Origin: Cristatella mucedo
Taxonomy: Eukaryota; Bryozoa; Phylactolaemata; Cristatellidae
DNA: 64,000 nucleotides
Assembly (NCBI GenBank): GCA_009760855.2
Contig: WPIO01000140.1
Location: 124,001 to 188,000, forward strand
Direction: 5' to 3'
Shown here: in pieces, positions 1 through 11,583 of the stretch
Layout: every line of letters begins with the position of its first letter
Numbering within the stretch: the first letter of the stretch is position 1
Notes under the pieces: model-generated
What the model saw: only the letters and a program-made list of their open reading frames with translations
Told to the model about the DNA's origin: nothing
Databases searched by the model: none
Program-made: the position numbers and the translations under genes

Positions 1-1295
1 AGTTTCGACACTACCTTCTCGGCAGATCATTCCAGGTATACACTGGTCATAACCCTATGGTTATGACCAGTATATAATCCATATGGCTGCACAGTCAAAG
101 ACTCCAAGAATGCTGGTGCGATGGGCTCTTTCGATGCAGGCGTATGACTTTAAGATCCTATATAAGCCAGGTTGTCAAACTCTAAACGCCGACCCTCTAT
201 CTAGAAGATCACCAGCAATGCTAACTGCTTGCCTGGTCGACGTGCTTCAGGGTGCCTCGACAGCTGAACTACGAGCTTCGAAGTCAGCTGATGCCACTAT
301 CAAACTAGTCCACGATGCGACTGCTACGTCTTGCCAAACCCGACATTATTCCGGCAACGTTTTGAGCAGCTTAAACAAATCTTTCAGCAGCTAACTCTCA
401 TGGATGGTGTTCTTTACCGACGATTTAAACCCCTCCCCTGCTCAGAATATCACATGACACTTGTCACCGAGTCTACACAGCTGGATTTTCTTATGCGATC
501 CCATGATGCATTAGGCGCTGGTCACCAGGGCGAGGCTAGCACCTTAGATCGCCTGCACGACGGTGCTTACTGGGTCAGCATGGCTAACGATGTCGATTAT
601 TGTCGGTCTTGTGAGGCATGCCAGAAATATAAACCTGTGCCACCTATGCCAATTCCCTCATTCAGCGTTCCGGTCGGACAACCATGAGAAATGGTTGTCG
701 TTGACATCCTACAACTTCCTATATCTTCTCATGGGCGAGAGCACTTGCTTGTGCTGCAGGACTATTACACAAAATGGACGGAAGATGTACCACTACGATG
801 TCAAACAGCAGAAACAGTTGGTGACGCGCTGCTATCAATATTCTCTAGGTTCGGATTCCCTTCGTTTCTGCACTCCAACCAGCGCACTAATTTTGAAAAT
901 GAATTGGTACACAGGCAACTTGCCAGGACTTTGGTGTGATTAAAACACGCACCACACCGTATCACCCTGGAGGTGATGGAATGGTTGAGCGCGTGAACCG
1001 GACACCACTACTGACCGTGCTGAGAATAACATGTGAACAAACACCCAGCCAATATGAAGACACACTGCCCCTGTTACACTACGCATACCAAACCACCACA
1101 CACACTGCCACAGGCTACAGCACATTCGAACTTCTGTTTGGACGGCGGCCGTCGTTCTGCCACAACCACACAATCCAAACAGGACCTCTACGGAATGCCT
1201 ACCACGACAGTCTCACAGCAAAGCTAGCTGAACAACGGGAGGTTGTAGATAGACATAACATACCGAATTATGAACAAGGCATGACATAAGAAAGT
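1..1295 (+). mobile_element. Ty3/gypsy-type LTR retrotransposon, decayed pol fragment (RNase H end and integrase)
   Basis: The first ~280 bases encode the end of a gypsy-type RNase H (FKILYKPGCQTLNADPLSR, near 150-210). An integrase follows. Its zinc-binding part is at about 490-630, with H-x-H spacing and CRSCEAC. Its catalytic core is at 691-939 (VVVDILQLP, then HSNQRTNFE), and the core end and C-terminal part are at 936-1289 (TPYHPGGDGMVERVNR). The reading frame is broken by shifts near 340 and 938 and a TGA at 685-687. The second catalytic Asp of the DDE triad reads Asn (HSN instead of HSD). The 5' part (gag, protease, RT) is beyond the window, and no LTR was recognised here. It lies in or near the RCL1 3' region on the opposite strand. 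Family assignment rests on motif order and is firm; it is a dead copy. Confidence 0.88.
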
Positions 1296-1717
1296 CGTAC
1301 ATACCTACAAACTCAAGCCGCGAATTCTAAGGGCTACACACATGTCAATTCTCCAACAACTATTGGCGAGAGTATTTCTAACAACAGTACTGATGCCATG
1401 GCAACATTTAATGCCAACGTTCCACTTCTCTCCAATGAGCTGCCTATGCTTGTAATACCGGCAGCAGAGATCGCAGAACTGAGCCTACCGACAGAGGCCA
1501 AGCACAACCACAAGTGGTGGAAACCGGGACTGAGGGTGCCGAACACGATGGGTCACCAGTTGACCCTGATTTGTCCGTGCCACCACTCCAGCCTATGGCA
1601 GTGACCGGCTTAGATGTTTTTGTCTGCCAGTACTAGGCTGGGGGTCCCTTCCGACCTTGACTGACCAATCGAGGCCAAGCATTCCTGCTGCCGGTGTTAG
1701 CAATAGCACTGGCCAAT
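1296..1717. other. Unassigned stretch after the gypsy fragment
   Basis: This probably begins with the tail of the same element: a basic stretch around 1300-1330 resembles the pol C-terminal end. No LTR boundary, domain or gene was recognised from there to the LINE-A 3' end at 1718. Confidence 0.3.
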
Positions 1718-2425
1718 GTATCTCCGTCTGTAACTCCACCAAGTCATAAAGACGCAAAAGAGTTTTGTATAGCACACTCATAGCCTAAGCGGCTTTCGGT
1801 ACGAATTCGGTAGCCAACAGACTTCGCATCACGCAGTAAAGAGAAAGTGGGAAGCATAGCAGAGTTAGGAAAGCAGTTGAGGTAGTGAGTAGCATGAAAG
1901 TAGCAGCTCAGGACCGCTGAAAAGGATAAGCCATAGTTGGCAGCAGGAGAATAGTTGTCGTTGCATAAGAACTGTAGAAGCGAGTTTCACAGTCTAGGAC
2001 CTGCAGAGCTAAAGCTTCTGTCGCCAACGGTCTTTAAGCGGAGGAATGGAACAGCTAATTTATTGTCCACACAGGACCCGAGGGCATGAACAGGCTGAAA
2101 CTGACGCAGCAGTTCAGCTAGGTACAAAGGAGCCAAGCCGTGGCGGGCCTTGTGGGTCAGCGTAAGAACTTTCCTCTGTATCCGTTGCTCATTCGGCATC
2201 CATCCTAGCTCTTTTAGCAAAGGAGACACGTGCTCAATCCTTTGGGACTTGAAGACTAGCCTTGCAGCCATATTCATAGTCAGCTGCAGTGGCCTAGTTG
2301 CTTTCTTTGGTAGCCCGGCCAAAAATAAATTGCAATAATCAAGCCGAGACAGAACTAAGGAGCTAGTTAAATTGTTGCAAGCCACTGTGGAAGACCGATC
2401 CTAATCTTGGATAGGGACCGGACAT
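1718..2425 (-). mobile_element. LINE-A fragment (L2/CR1-group non-LTR retrotransposon), 5'-truncated
   Basis: Minus strand. The translation of 2385-1987 gives the RT C-terminal region of LINE-A (LDYCNLFLAGLPKKATRPLQ, KARHGLAPLYLAELL, VGDRSFSSAGPRL), followed by the family 3' UTR ending near 1718 in the signature GGAGATACATTGG. It breaks off upstream at the residues IRSLSKIRS. A frameshift separates the RT end from the final WNSLPQFL segment. A clear relative of the copy at 49667-52480. Confidence 0.9.
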
Positions 2426-3164
2426 GATCAGAGCGCAACGCCCCTGGGGCAGACGACGGAAGCTCCGGTTAGATTAGAACGTCTGCTAAGGGTTGTTGAT
2501 TAAGAGTTGCGATGTTGAGCTCGGTTGCTCCAAGTCGTTTGCTGTTTAGCAATGCGTACACACACGCTAACAGCGATATAAAGACTTGATTCAAAATGCA
2601 TTCTATCTCTTTCTTAACAGAGTATGGACAAGAATGTGGCAATTTCTACAGTGATTGCCAGGCTGGTGCCTCTTAATGCCGTACTGATCAGTGCAATAAC
2701 CCTTGGATTAGTGCTCTTTGTGTATGACCACAGAAGCACTCATTTCTAACCATGCTGCATGCGACCAAACCTATGTTTCTTGATGCGCTAATGTCAGATG
2801 GGCATCTAGCCCACTACCATTGTGAATAGCAATGTATAAGTATTTCTCAAGCTAAAGCCAGAATGAACCACCAATTTATGAACTACCGATGAACCCCCAA
2901 AACAAAAAAGCCTCAACCTCAAAAATGGCTCAGCCGACATCCATTCATTTAGCCTTTGCATGGAATCTGCCATCCTGTTCCAGAATGCTTATTGCTAGAT
3001 GACTAAATATGTACTTTAACTTCTTAGCAACATATATTTGTTCATTAACATATATTTTTTAAAATGTATTGCTCACTTTTTTACGTGTTGTCAAAAGCTG
3101 TATGACATGATGCACTCTCATAGAAGACTACTTTCACAGCTAGCCATTACATCCAATTTCTATG
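2426..3164. other. Intronic or flanking sequence without recognised content
   Basis: AT-rich. I see no long frame, repeat or exon. It includes a motif (tatatttgttcattaacatatat, about 3030) that recurs in diverged form near 5255-5320 together with the following ttgctcactt...ttacgtgttgtcaaaagc, so part of it is an unclassified low-copy repeat. Confidence 0.35.
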
Positions 3165-3600
3165 TAAGATTAAAAACTGTCTTCCAAGGTAGCTTACTAA
3201 TTCAACTAGCTCCTTAACTCTGTCTCGATTAGATTATTGTAATTCCTTTGGCTCGGCTACCAAACAAAAGCCCCTAGGGCCACTGCAGCTGACGATGAAT
3301 ATGGATTCAAGGCTAGTTTACAAATCCCAGAGGCTTTACCGTATGTCTCCTTTGCTGAAAGACCTTAATGGATGCCGGTTGATCAACAAAAACAGAGCTA
3401 GGTTCTTTTGCTGACCCACAAGACCCGCCTCGGCTTGGCCCCTTCATACCTAGCTAAACTGTTGCACCAATTTCAGCCTCATCGTGCCCTCAGATCCTGT
3501 ATGGACTAAAAATTAGTTGTTCTGTTCCTTCACTAAAAGACCGTAAATGACAGCGGCTTTTGCTCAGCAGCTCCAAAAATGTGGAACTCACTTCCATATT
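3165..3600 (+). mobile_element. LINE-A fragment, left half of a copy split by a LINE-B insertion
   Basis: Plus strand. It carries diverged LINE-A RT C-terminal sequence (tctgtctcgattagattattgtaattcc, then the LDYCN and ATRPLQ region and the TLKDRK/VGDRSF-equivalent), ending at gtggaactcacttccatatttag. The remaining 3' part of the same copy resumes at 4498, after the LINE-B element at 3606-4497. Several frame breaks; non-functional. Confidence 0.85.
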
Positions 3601-3605
3601 TAGTA

Positions 3606-3609
3606 TGCC

Positions 3610-3644
<35 letters not shown>

Positions 3645-4497
3645 TGCACTTGATAAAGCGCCATCAGAGAGCTCAAATCTCTTTCTAGGCGTTTGCAGCA
3701 ACGGAAATGCGATTGAATGGTGAGTAATATCATGCTTGATAAACAGCATGAATAACATGTTTAAGGGTGACATGCACAGGGTCAGCATGCAAGTGCGGTT
3801 AGTGGCAGCATGCAGTGTCAGCACGCATTAGATAGTGAAGGACACAGGTACCCACTAAATGCTGTCCTAAATAGGTGTTTTAAAGTTCTTTTTAAATGTG
3901 GTCAAGCCAGGGGATGTTCAGACGCAAGTCGGGAGGGAGTTCCAGGCTTTGGGAGCATACGAACTAAATGCACGGTCTCCAGAGGATTTGAGGTTTGTAC
4001 GAGGTATTTGTAGACTGTTTGATACCGAAAAGCAGGTGGTACGATGCTTGGCCTGATGGGGGAGGATATATGAGAGATAGACTGGAGCCAAAGAATGAAG
4101 TGACCTAAAAGTGAGCGACAAAACCTTGAAGTCAATCCGTTGCTTGACTGGTAGCCAGTGCAGGCCAGCAAGAAGTAGTGTAATGTGGCAACTGCGACGC
4201 TCACATCAGACAAGCCTAGCTGCGGAGTTTTGCACCAGCTGCAATCGCCTGATCGCACATGCCGGTACGCCAGCGAGCAGTGAGTAGCAGAAGTCGAGAT
4301 GGGATGTCACGAATGCATGGACCAACTTGGACGTGGTATCCTTATCTAAACAAGCCCGAATTTTAGCTATGTTATGTAGCTGAAAGTAGGGAGACTTGAC
4401 TGTGGAGCTGGTGTGGTCGTCTAACGAGAGGTCACTTTGAAGTATGACACCTAGATTTTGAGCTGATTCAAGAGGAGATATGCTGGCACAGACATGA
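3606..4497 (-). mobile_element. LINE-B fragment (L2/CR1-group), nested in LINE-A
   Basis: Minus strand. The 3' (TAA)n tail is at 3613-3642 (plus-strand view), next to the tail hairpin GCGCC...AGAGA...TCTCT. The 3' UTR runs to about 3850 and the RT C-terminal region to 4497 (LDFCYSLLAGVPACAIRRLQ, NSAARLV, FGDRAFSSYAPKAWNSLPT, LGVILQSDLSLDDHTSSTVK). It is 5'-truncated inside the RT. It interrupts the plus-strand LINE-A copy whose halves end at 3600 and restart at 4498, so it is the younger of the two. Confidence 0.9.
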
Positions 4498-4745
4498 CAT
4501 CTACTCTCCTGCCGCCGATTATCGCAATATCCTCTGCAGCGGTCCTGGGCTGCTACTTCCAGGATACTCACGACCTGGATTGCTCTCCTGACTCAGCTAT
4601 GCTTCTCTTTTTCTTTGTTGCATGAGGTGAAGTCTGTTAGCTACCAAGTTCGTACCGAAAGCCGGGTAGGCTATGAGTGCACTATAGAAAACTCTCCTGC
4701 ATCTTTGTGGCTTTAGGGAGTTACTGATGGAGATACATATACAAA
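4498..4745 (+). mobile_element. LINE-A fragment, right half of the split copy (3' end)
   Basis: Continues the copy interrupted at 3600: ctactctcctgccgccgatt, the last RT residues, then the LINE-A 3' UTR with gttactgatggagatacata at the end. Together with 3165-3600 it forms one 5'-truncated copy. Confidence 0.85.
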
Positions 4746-6867
4746 TAGCTGAAACTGCACATGGAACTGCATTGAGTTATCGGCATATATGAGCCGGCTG
4801 CATTATTAATATTATATTATTTTTATTTTTATTAAGCTTTATATACGAGCAGGCTTGATCAGTTTGTGATCAATGAGTGTGGAGATTTAAATGTTGTAGA
4901 GACTTTCTCGGTGGAATAGCTCAAAATGAGGAAGCTTGCTCGGGCAGTCTCAGAGGAGGTCTGACGGCCTGTGAGTCATTTTGGCCGAGTCTTTGCACAA
5001 CAATGTGCCAACTTGCATGCTCAATAATTTTCAAACTAAATTTCCCAAGATATTTTGCATGCAGACCACGGTTAAACTCTGAGGTAAACTCATTGTCGGG
5101 ATTTCGGCTACGATCGGCACAAATCCTAGCAAATCATTCAGAGCTATCATTGGCTACTCATTAGTCGCTAATGATTAATAGGCCCTTACATACTTTCTTA
5201 GTAGTGGTAGTTAATTCGAAGGGTCTATTGTGAACTTAAACTTGTAAGCAACATAAATTTGTTCATTGGCATTTATTCGGTAAAATGTATTGCTCACTTC
5301 TTTTACGTGTTGTCAAAAGCAGTATGCATTAATTTGCTTATTTACCAACGGTAGTTTGTGTATGTGGGTTGTTTGAGCTCTGTCCCTCTACCGAGTAGAA
5401 ATTCACTTTCCGAGCCAGTATTTTAGACGTGGTCAGCTGTGTGGAAACGGCGATTGTCAGTCTTAGTGCCGGCCTGTCGGTTGGGAGTCATTAGTGCTAA
5501 GCATCTTATCAGCATCGCAGTCATATTAAAGATCTTTACTTTTCAAATTGAATATCGTGTACATGAGATTGTTTCGTGGCTACATGCTAGTTATTACAAT
5601 ATTTTCGATTAGGATATTTAGTCTGTGGATAAAAGTGTCGTCCAGCTATCAAAGCATCTCAGTGGATTGCTAACTACAGCCGATAAACATCAGCCAAGGC
5701 AGCAACAGGACGAACAATTTGCGGGGCAAACGTGCTTACCAACATCAAAAATATTACTCAGTTTTCCTGAAAAACTCTGTATTCTTAATTGTTGTCCTTG
5801 ATGATCATAAACTGCCAATTCAATTTGGTTGTACTTTTAATAGCAATTGTCCATTGGTACTTATCAGAGCAACGAGCCTTTTATCATCCTTCCCTGTGCA
5901 TAAATTTCATATTTTGCAAACCCCAGACTTATTTTGTAAGGCAACACCTGAGGTCATTATAAAGTGTGCATGAATATTACTGTTACATCTTACAGCCGGC
6001 TGGCCGTTGCATCCATTGCAAACAAAATGAATTTTGGCCCTTCATGGTGTGTACACTATTGCTTCATGCTCAGGAGATCCGGTAGTCATAGTATATCAGA
6101 ACAAACCAATTTTATCATAACGAGACACCTGCCAATGCCCATCACATTTATCGTGCATAGATAGGGAAACAGTATCCACTACGGCTCTAGTGCAGATGCA
6201 GTAGCCCGTTGGCTTTCATGTTGCTATCTCGTGCACCACCTGGCCAATGCTGACCACCAGATTATACTTGGAGATAACTGACCAGCAGACAAGCTCACTG
6301 CAGGCACGATTTCTAAGCTTGGACTGCAGGGTTCAGAATCAGTGGTCATTAAAAAACCTGCTGCTCGTTTACGTTTCAGAGGTAAGTTGGAGTGCCTGAA
6401 ACAGTGTAACCCAGAGTCTGCTAAGCATTCTAAAAAAACCTGTAGCCACCTTAACCTTTACAACTTAACTTGGTGTTAGGTAAGGACATACACATAGAGA
6501 TCATGCCAAGCAGATTCAGTCAAGATAGAGTCGCATTAGAAGGCTAAGATCCTCCGTCTGGTTACACTGCTCAATTAAGTCGCTTAAAATAGCTCTGAAA
6601 AATCCCGTACATTGGGAAGTTCAAAGTTGACAAGAGAGCAAAACGTTAACGGACTTGTAACTCAGGCCATAGTTTGGCCAGTGTGTGAGCGATAGTGCGG
6701 TCCTCACTCAAAACCCCGATGTTGTTTTGGTGAGTTTAGAACACAATTTTTGGGTTGCAAAAATCAATTTGGGCACTTGGCAAAAAATAACTAACACACC
6801 AAAACACCATCATAGGGTAACAATTGCAAGCAAGCTCTTTCTAGGCAAACATTAGTCATGAACATAC
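4746..6867. other. RCL1 intron 4 sequence, no recognised gene
   Basis: Both strands were read for RCL1 exon 5 (family motif MPPGGGG); it was not found here, so the gene must continue to the left. A partial repeat of the 3000-3110 sequence lies near 5230-5330. The open frames at 4877-5164 and 5719-5973 resemble no family I know. Confidence 0.4.
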
Positions 6868-6942
6868 CTTAACATCTGGACCGTTCTCTCCTCCAAAAAA
6901 TCGCTTTAACACAGGTATAGCAGCCAGCTTCAATGCGTCTAC
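6868..6942 (-). CDS. RCL1: RCL1 exon 4
   Basis: 75 nt, 25 codons, phase 0 on both sides. The acceptor is GATGCAG|GTAGAC and the donor GTTAAG|GTATGT. It encodes VDALKLAAIPVLKRFFGGEN and ends GPDVK, the helix that follows VDPS in the family. The next family block (MPPGGGGEV) is not found to the left within the window. Confidence 0.93.
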
Positions 6943-7184
6943 CTGCATCAAGAGCAAAGAGCACTGTTAAATCAAGGTTGTAAGCAAACATCAAAGTCAA
7001 GAGACAACCATTTCATTACAAAATGAGCAGGCATTTCTGTACAAAACGGACAAGCTTGTAAGCAAAGATGCAACCGGAATTTCGAAACCATCGGCTGTTA
7101 TTATGTACAATAAAACTGACAACTCATTCATGCTCTGAGCTTGCAGCCTAATCTACCAGTAAATCAGAACGGTAGCAGTAAAGG

Positions 7185-7372
7185 TGAGCCGTAATGGTAC
7201 ACTAGGTAAGGCGGTTGCTTTCACGACCTCGGTCCCGAGGTCGTGGGTTCGATTCCTGCGGTGGGCGATCCTTTATCGCCACCGTAAGTGGTGGTAATAG
7301 CCGTAAAGGCTCTTTTGCCGCTACACAAAAAGAGGCTGTTTAATCAGCTAGGACTTTTTTGATTTTTTTTAA
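7185..7372 (+). mobile_element. SINE-A (tRNA-derived)
   Basis: The tRNA-like head has an A-box-like stretch (tacactaggtaaggcggttgc), a 10-bp inverted repeat ACGACCTCGG/CCGAGGTCGT at 7223-7244, and a good B box GGTTCGATTCC at 7246-7256. The body (cgatcctttatcgccac, gatagccgtaaaggctc) is followed by the tail aaaagaggctgtttaatcagctagga and a T-rich end. It sits in RCL1 intron 3, antisense to the gene. Confidence 0.9.
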
Positions 7373-8034
7373 AGCCTTGGAACTGCCTATAACCCCCGAC
7401 ACTAAACAGCAAAAAGCAACATACCAACAACGACAATCAACTACAAGCTCGCTCCTACTTAGCACCCAATTAACAGTTATATGCACATGCTAATAAAGAC
7501 TCCGAGACCAATGAAAGACCCAATTCATAGTGACATTTTAAAATTAGTACCTAAGCAGGTACGTCTTATCAGGCAAGTGAAGGGTGAATCTTACGATAAT
7601 ATGCTGGCTCGAAAAATCCACTCGTCGGACAGGGTTTCTTCATTTTTCGAGTTTGGCTGGGCGTGTCCCTAGTAATTGCTCACACAAATTATGAACTTCA
7701 GTAAAATGTATTCTCTATCGTTGAAATAAAACGAAGCTTTACCTAGAGCATGCATGGTATCGTTGGTGTTTTATTATAAGACTGGGGCTGGAAATTACCA
7801 GCAGCTGACGCCCAAAGATATTTCCCTATCCCTGAAAACAATGGTTGTGTGCAAAGGTTTCCTGAGCTTGCATAGCTACCTAAAGATGCGATGCTTGCAT
7901 GGAAAAAACGAGGACCATTCTAACCAAGCAATCGAAAGGAAGCTGAGTATTGCAGAATCGGCAGTTAAGTACAGTTGGAAGACACTAGAGCACACCAAAA
8001 CGGTGAATCGACGAAGCATGGTAAACAACAGCGG
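7373..8034. other. RCL1 intron 3, unassigned
   Basis: No exon, recognisable repeat or conserved frame seen. The open frame at 7754-8038 resembles no known protein. Confidence 0.35.
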
Positions 8035-8125
8035 ATAATAACAATTATTACTATTATGCATTTGATATAGCGCCCTCGGAGAACTCAATCTCTTTCTAGG
8101 CACTTTACAGTTGCTGCAAAGGAGC
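8035..8125 (-). mobile_element. LINE-B tail (hairpin-only, extreme 5' truncation)
   Basis: A plus-strand (ATA)n-like run is followed by gcgccctcggagaactcaatctctttctaggcac and a few bases of 3' UTR (ttgctgcaaagg). Read on the minus strand it is only the last ~90 nt of LINE-B, including the complete two-part hairpin. Confidence 0.85.
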
Positions 8126-10216
8126 TGGTGCTCGATGCCCCAACGATGTCTAAACAGGAACCGATTTCGGCAGCCAGCAGCTGCCCACCCTCGCAGCAGG
8201 CACTCGCAGCAGGCGCTCGCAGCTAAAACGAGAGCAATTTTTTTTCTCGAAGAGCCTCCAGCTATGTCTATATCTGCTCTCACTGAGAACGCTGACGACT
8301 GGGCCTTGCTTATCTCTTTACTAAAGGTCGCTCTGGTAACTCCTGGTAGGCAGCTGCCTCCTGGGCTGAAGCTGCCATTGCGGGCGCACCCACGGTCATC
8401 TGCAAGTGGCAGCGCCCGACCGAAGCGCAGAGTGCTGCTGTGTTCGTCGGACATCACATGATGCAGCGCTTCTCACCATGGCGGCTTTTCTTGCCATCTA
8501 ATTTGAAGTGACAGACTTTACAAACATCAAAACCTCTCCTTGCACCTCAGACACTCCTCAGCAATCTATGGCTACCAAAACCCGGGACACCAGTACACTC
8601 CTACGGCTTTCGGTAACTCACACTACTCCTTTCCTGCTGCATATGGTGGAGGGGTGGCATCGATTGAAAATAACAAACCATGCAAATCTGCCACACACAT
8701 ACACAGCACGCCCCCAGTGCAGAGTTCTCCAGAATGCCTTTAACTACCACAGTGGAGAGCCAGCGGTTACTGCTTGACCTTTGCTCTCTCCCTCCCACAC
8801 TCAGGAGGTGGGATTTCGTCTACATAATAACAATATTGGTAATAAAACAGTATTAATAGTTCAGACTTTTGCATAGCAGCCCAAAATACTACATCTCATC
8901 TGGGCATTTTACACATGCCATAAATGATGGAGGGGCACCTCCGTGCATGCTGTGCGGCAGTGCATACACGGAGGTGCACAGGCAGTGCATAGTAGCAGTG
9001 AGCTGCCAGAAGCAGAAGCTGGCCGGCGGCAGCAGCCAATAGTAGCTAACTGCCGTACCGATCACGAGTGGTAAAAAGCGGCTTGTGAGCATTACCGAGG
9101 ACTGAAGCATAAAGATGATGCCAATAAATAGCATATTCTGCAGTTCGATGAAAATTATAAAAGAATTTGAGCTCTTGGTGACTACTACCAGTGCGAGAAC
9201 AATTACGAGGCAGAGACTCAGCAAGCAAGGAGTTCCAGAGTTGCTACAAAGAACCCACCAACCACTTAGCATAATGCAAAAAACAAAAAAGGCTTGCTTT
9301 GTGTCAATATCAGCCCCAGACACCAGCTAAACAGAGGAAAGTTCTTCAGACTGACAAGTCCAAATGACTTTAAGAGTATCTCATTGGCATTGAGCAAGAG
9401 CGGAGACAAATGGAGATCAATTATCTACATGCTAATCTTCAAAAGACATTACTTGTACATCGTTGAGAACATTAGCATCCTGCAAGCATATAGCATGCTC
9501 AGATTGGATCTTAGTTGAAAACATGTCAAAGAACTTAAGCATACCACTGGCGTTACAGATTTGGGCATTATAGAAGATTTGCTGAAGACCCTCCAGGCTG
9601 AGGCTGCATCCACATCTAGATTTTGAATTGGTCATGCTAGAGTTTATATTTAATCCCAATTGAGCAAATGTAGCAGAGCAGGATTTGGAGCTTAGAATAT
9701 GGGTGAAGTACTTGCCTCCCGACATCAAGCGCTACTAGAATTTCTCGTCCGTTGCATAATTCCTCGCATAAATCAAAATTCTTGCAAACGTCGTATAAGG
9801 AAACCTATACAGCCATGACCTGTTTAAAGCTTATCTGTTATTTGTTTGACCGTAGTGGGTAAGAAACTACATGCTTAATTAAGGACATCTAAATACTTAC
9901 AGCTTGCAGCTGAGTCCCCTTCCCCTATCCCAGTGGCATCTTCAGATTCACCGTTTGCTAGTAACATGTTCATTAGTTATTATCGTGCGTACTTATTATG
10001 GTTCGTTATCTTCGTTCAAATGCAATCCTTGATGTTGTTGTTGCTGAGGTCCGTGAATTATGCACATCAGAGCAAAAGGGGGCCTCGAGCTGAGGCCCGC
10101 TCGTTTGCTATTCCTAGCATTGTCTCAAACCGCTCAGCAAGTTCTCTCTCAAGCATTGCTTCGAATCGCTATAACTTAGTGGTGGTCATCTGGCATGCTA
10201 TAACTCCGGCGGCCCA
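8126..10216. other. RCL1 intron 3, mostly unassigned
   Basis: 8130-8480 is GC-richer, with frames on both strands (8111-8461 plus, 8457-7876 minus), neither recognised. 8540-8743 has a Tyr/Gly/Pro-rich frame (YGYQNPGHQYTPTAFGNSHY) that looks protein-like but unplaced. 8936-8995 contains a short inverted repeat around ggaggtgca/tgcacctcc. The rest is featureless. Confidence 0.3.
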
Positions 10217-11000
10217 ACTTAAGGGGGAATGTCAAGAAATTACTTACAAAATGTGTCCGACAATCGAATATATGTTTATGGTACCTTTCGAAAGGCAAAA
10301 TTATTAGAACTGGGATCGAAAGCTCTGACGATTTCTGCATGAAAGAAAAAATGGTTATGCAAACAGTGTCTAACCCGGATGTAAACCGGAAGCAACAAAT
10401 CTACAAATAAAAAATGTACCGACTTCTGCATCACATGCGACTTACATCCCGACTTTTCGAACCTTGGTAGATCGCAATACACGCTAGAAGCTTGTTATGG
10501 TTGAGGTGAATTCTTGAGAATTTTATACAGCTTTATTTCCAGGGTCGGTTGGTGCATTGTAAATTCCATTAAGCTAATAATTTATCCATCGGAGTGATAT
10601 TTGAAATGCAAATTGAGCTCTGCTTGTTTTACACGAGTCTGGAAAATTTCGGTTGGATACACTTTGCTGCATATGTCCACGATTACGAAAAATTAAGATC
10701 CGGGACATTGGCATATGTATACAGCCAAGTGTATCTAGCAAATCCTATTTTGCATTGCTCCGAGAATCAAAAAATAATAATATCCATCCAGAACGGTATA
10801 CATGTAAATACCAGAAATTGCTCACATAGTAAAAAACAGGATCACTGCACATGTTTTTGCACTTGGTAAGATTGTCAAGGTGATAGCATGCACGATTATT
10901 ATAAATATTGCTTATAGGTGCCAATGCTGTACTCTGGTGAACTTTTTTGCCCGGCAGTCAATAAACACTGAAATAAATTGAAAAAATGACTTAAATCCTG
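10217..11000 (+). other. Candidate LTR start: polypurine-tract-like site followed by TGTCA
   Basis: At 10217-10235 the sequence aacttaagggggaatgtca resembles the polypurine tract plus TG of a 3' LTR. Downstream an AATAAA-like signal lies at about 10962 (caataaacactg). No matching ACA end, target duplication or second LTR could be fixed, so this remains a weak candidate. Confidence 0.22.
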
Positions 11001-11407
11001 AACCCCATGATATTCATACCACTTTTTGGGTGGGTAGAGTACATAAAAACGGGATGTGTTTATTTTAGGCTATCAATAAATATATGATCACATGCTGTCC
11101 CCAACTGTAGTATGATAAGCACCGCAGTAAAGTCCTCCTATTACCTGGATGGAGTAATAGCCACTGCAATGAAAATACTGAGATAATTTTTTTCAATTGT
11201 GCACTTGGATCATGCAAAGAGCCAGTAACATGTAACAGAGAGCTGGGAGTTTTCTAGCTCTCTACAACTTTTGAATTGTTCTTATCTACGCCTCAAACAC
11301 TACATACAAAGCCAAGGCATGAACATCCATTAATATAACAGTATATGCATAGAGCCACATAAAAATAACTAGTACAGCTAATGACACTTTTGCACATACA
11401 TACATAC

Positions 11408-11583
11408 CGAAGGATCCACCTGTTCATTAGTTATGCCCCTAAGAGTAGCTTTAATGGCTTTCTTACAAAACGGTGCTAGGCAAAGAAGAGCCTCTAGATA
11501 ATAGCCGATTCCTCTCTGCAAGCTGCAGTCATGCTCAAAGGAACCACCATGTAGCATACCAGGTTGATAATAAATAGCTGTTC
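11408..11583 (-). CDS. RCL1: RCL1 exon 3
   Basis: 176 nt, with acceptor TTTTTAG|GAACAG and donor CCTTCG|GTATGT (phase 0). It encodes the split Gly, then TAIYYQPGMLHGGSFEHDCS, a region rich in Tyr and Gly around RGIGYYLEALLCLAPFCKK, and ends ITNEQVDPS. The GIGYYLE and ITNDQVDPS-like blocks are diagnostic of RCL1 rather than the catalytically active RTCA cyclase. No damage is seen. Confidence 0.95.

Noticed and set aside
7185-7372. A tRNA gene (A and B boxes)
   Set aside because: No cloverleaf with acceptor stem pairing. The head is followed by a conserved body and tail seen in at least seven copies, so it is a SINE.
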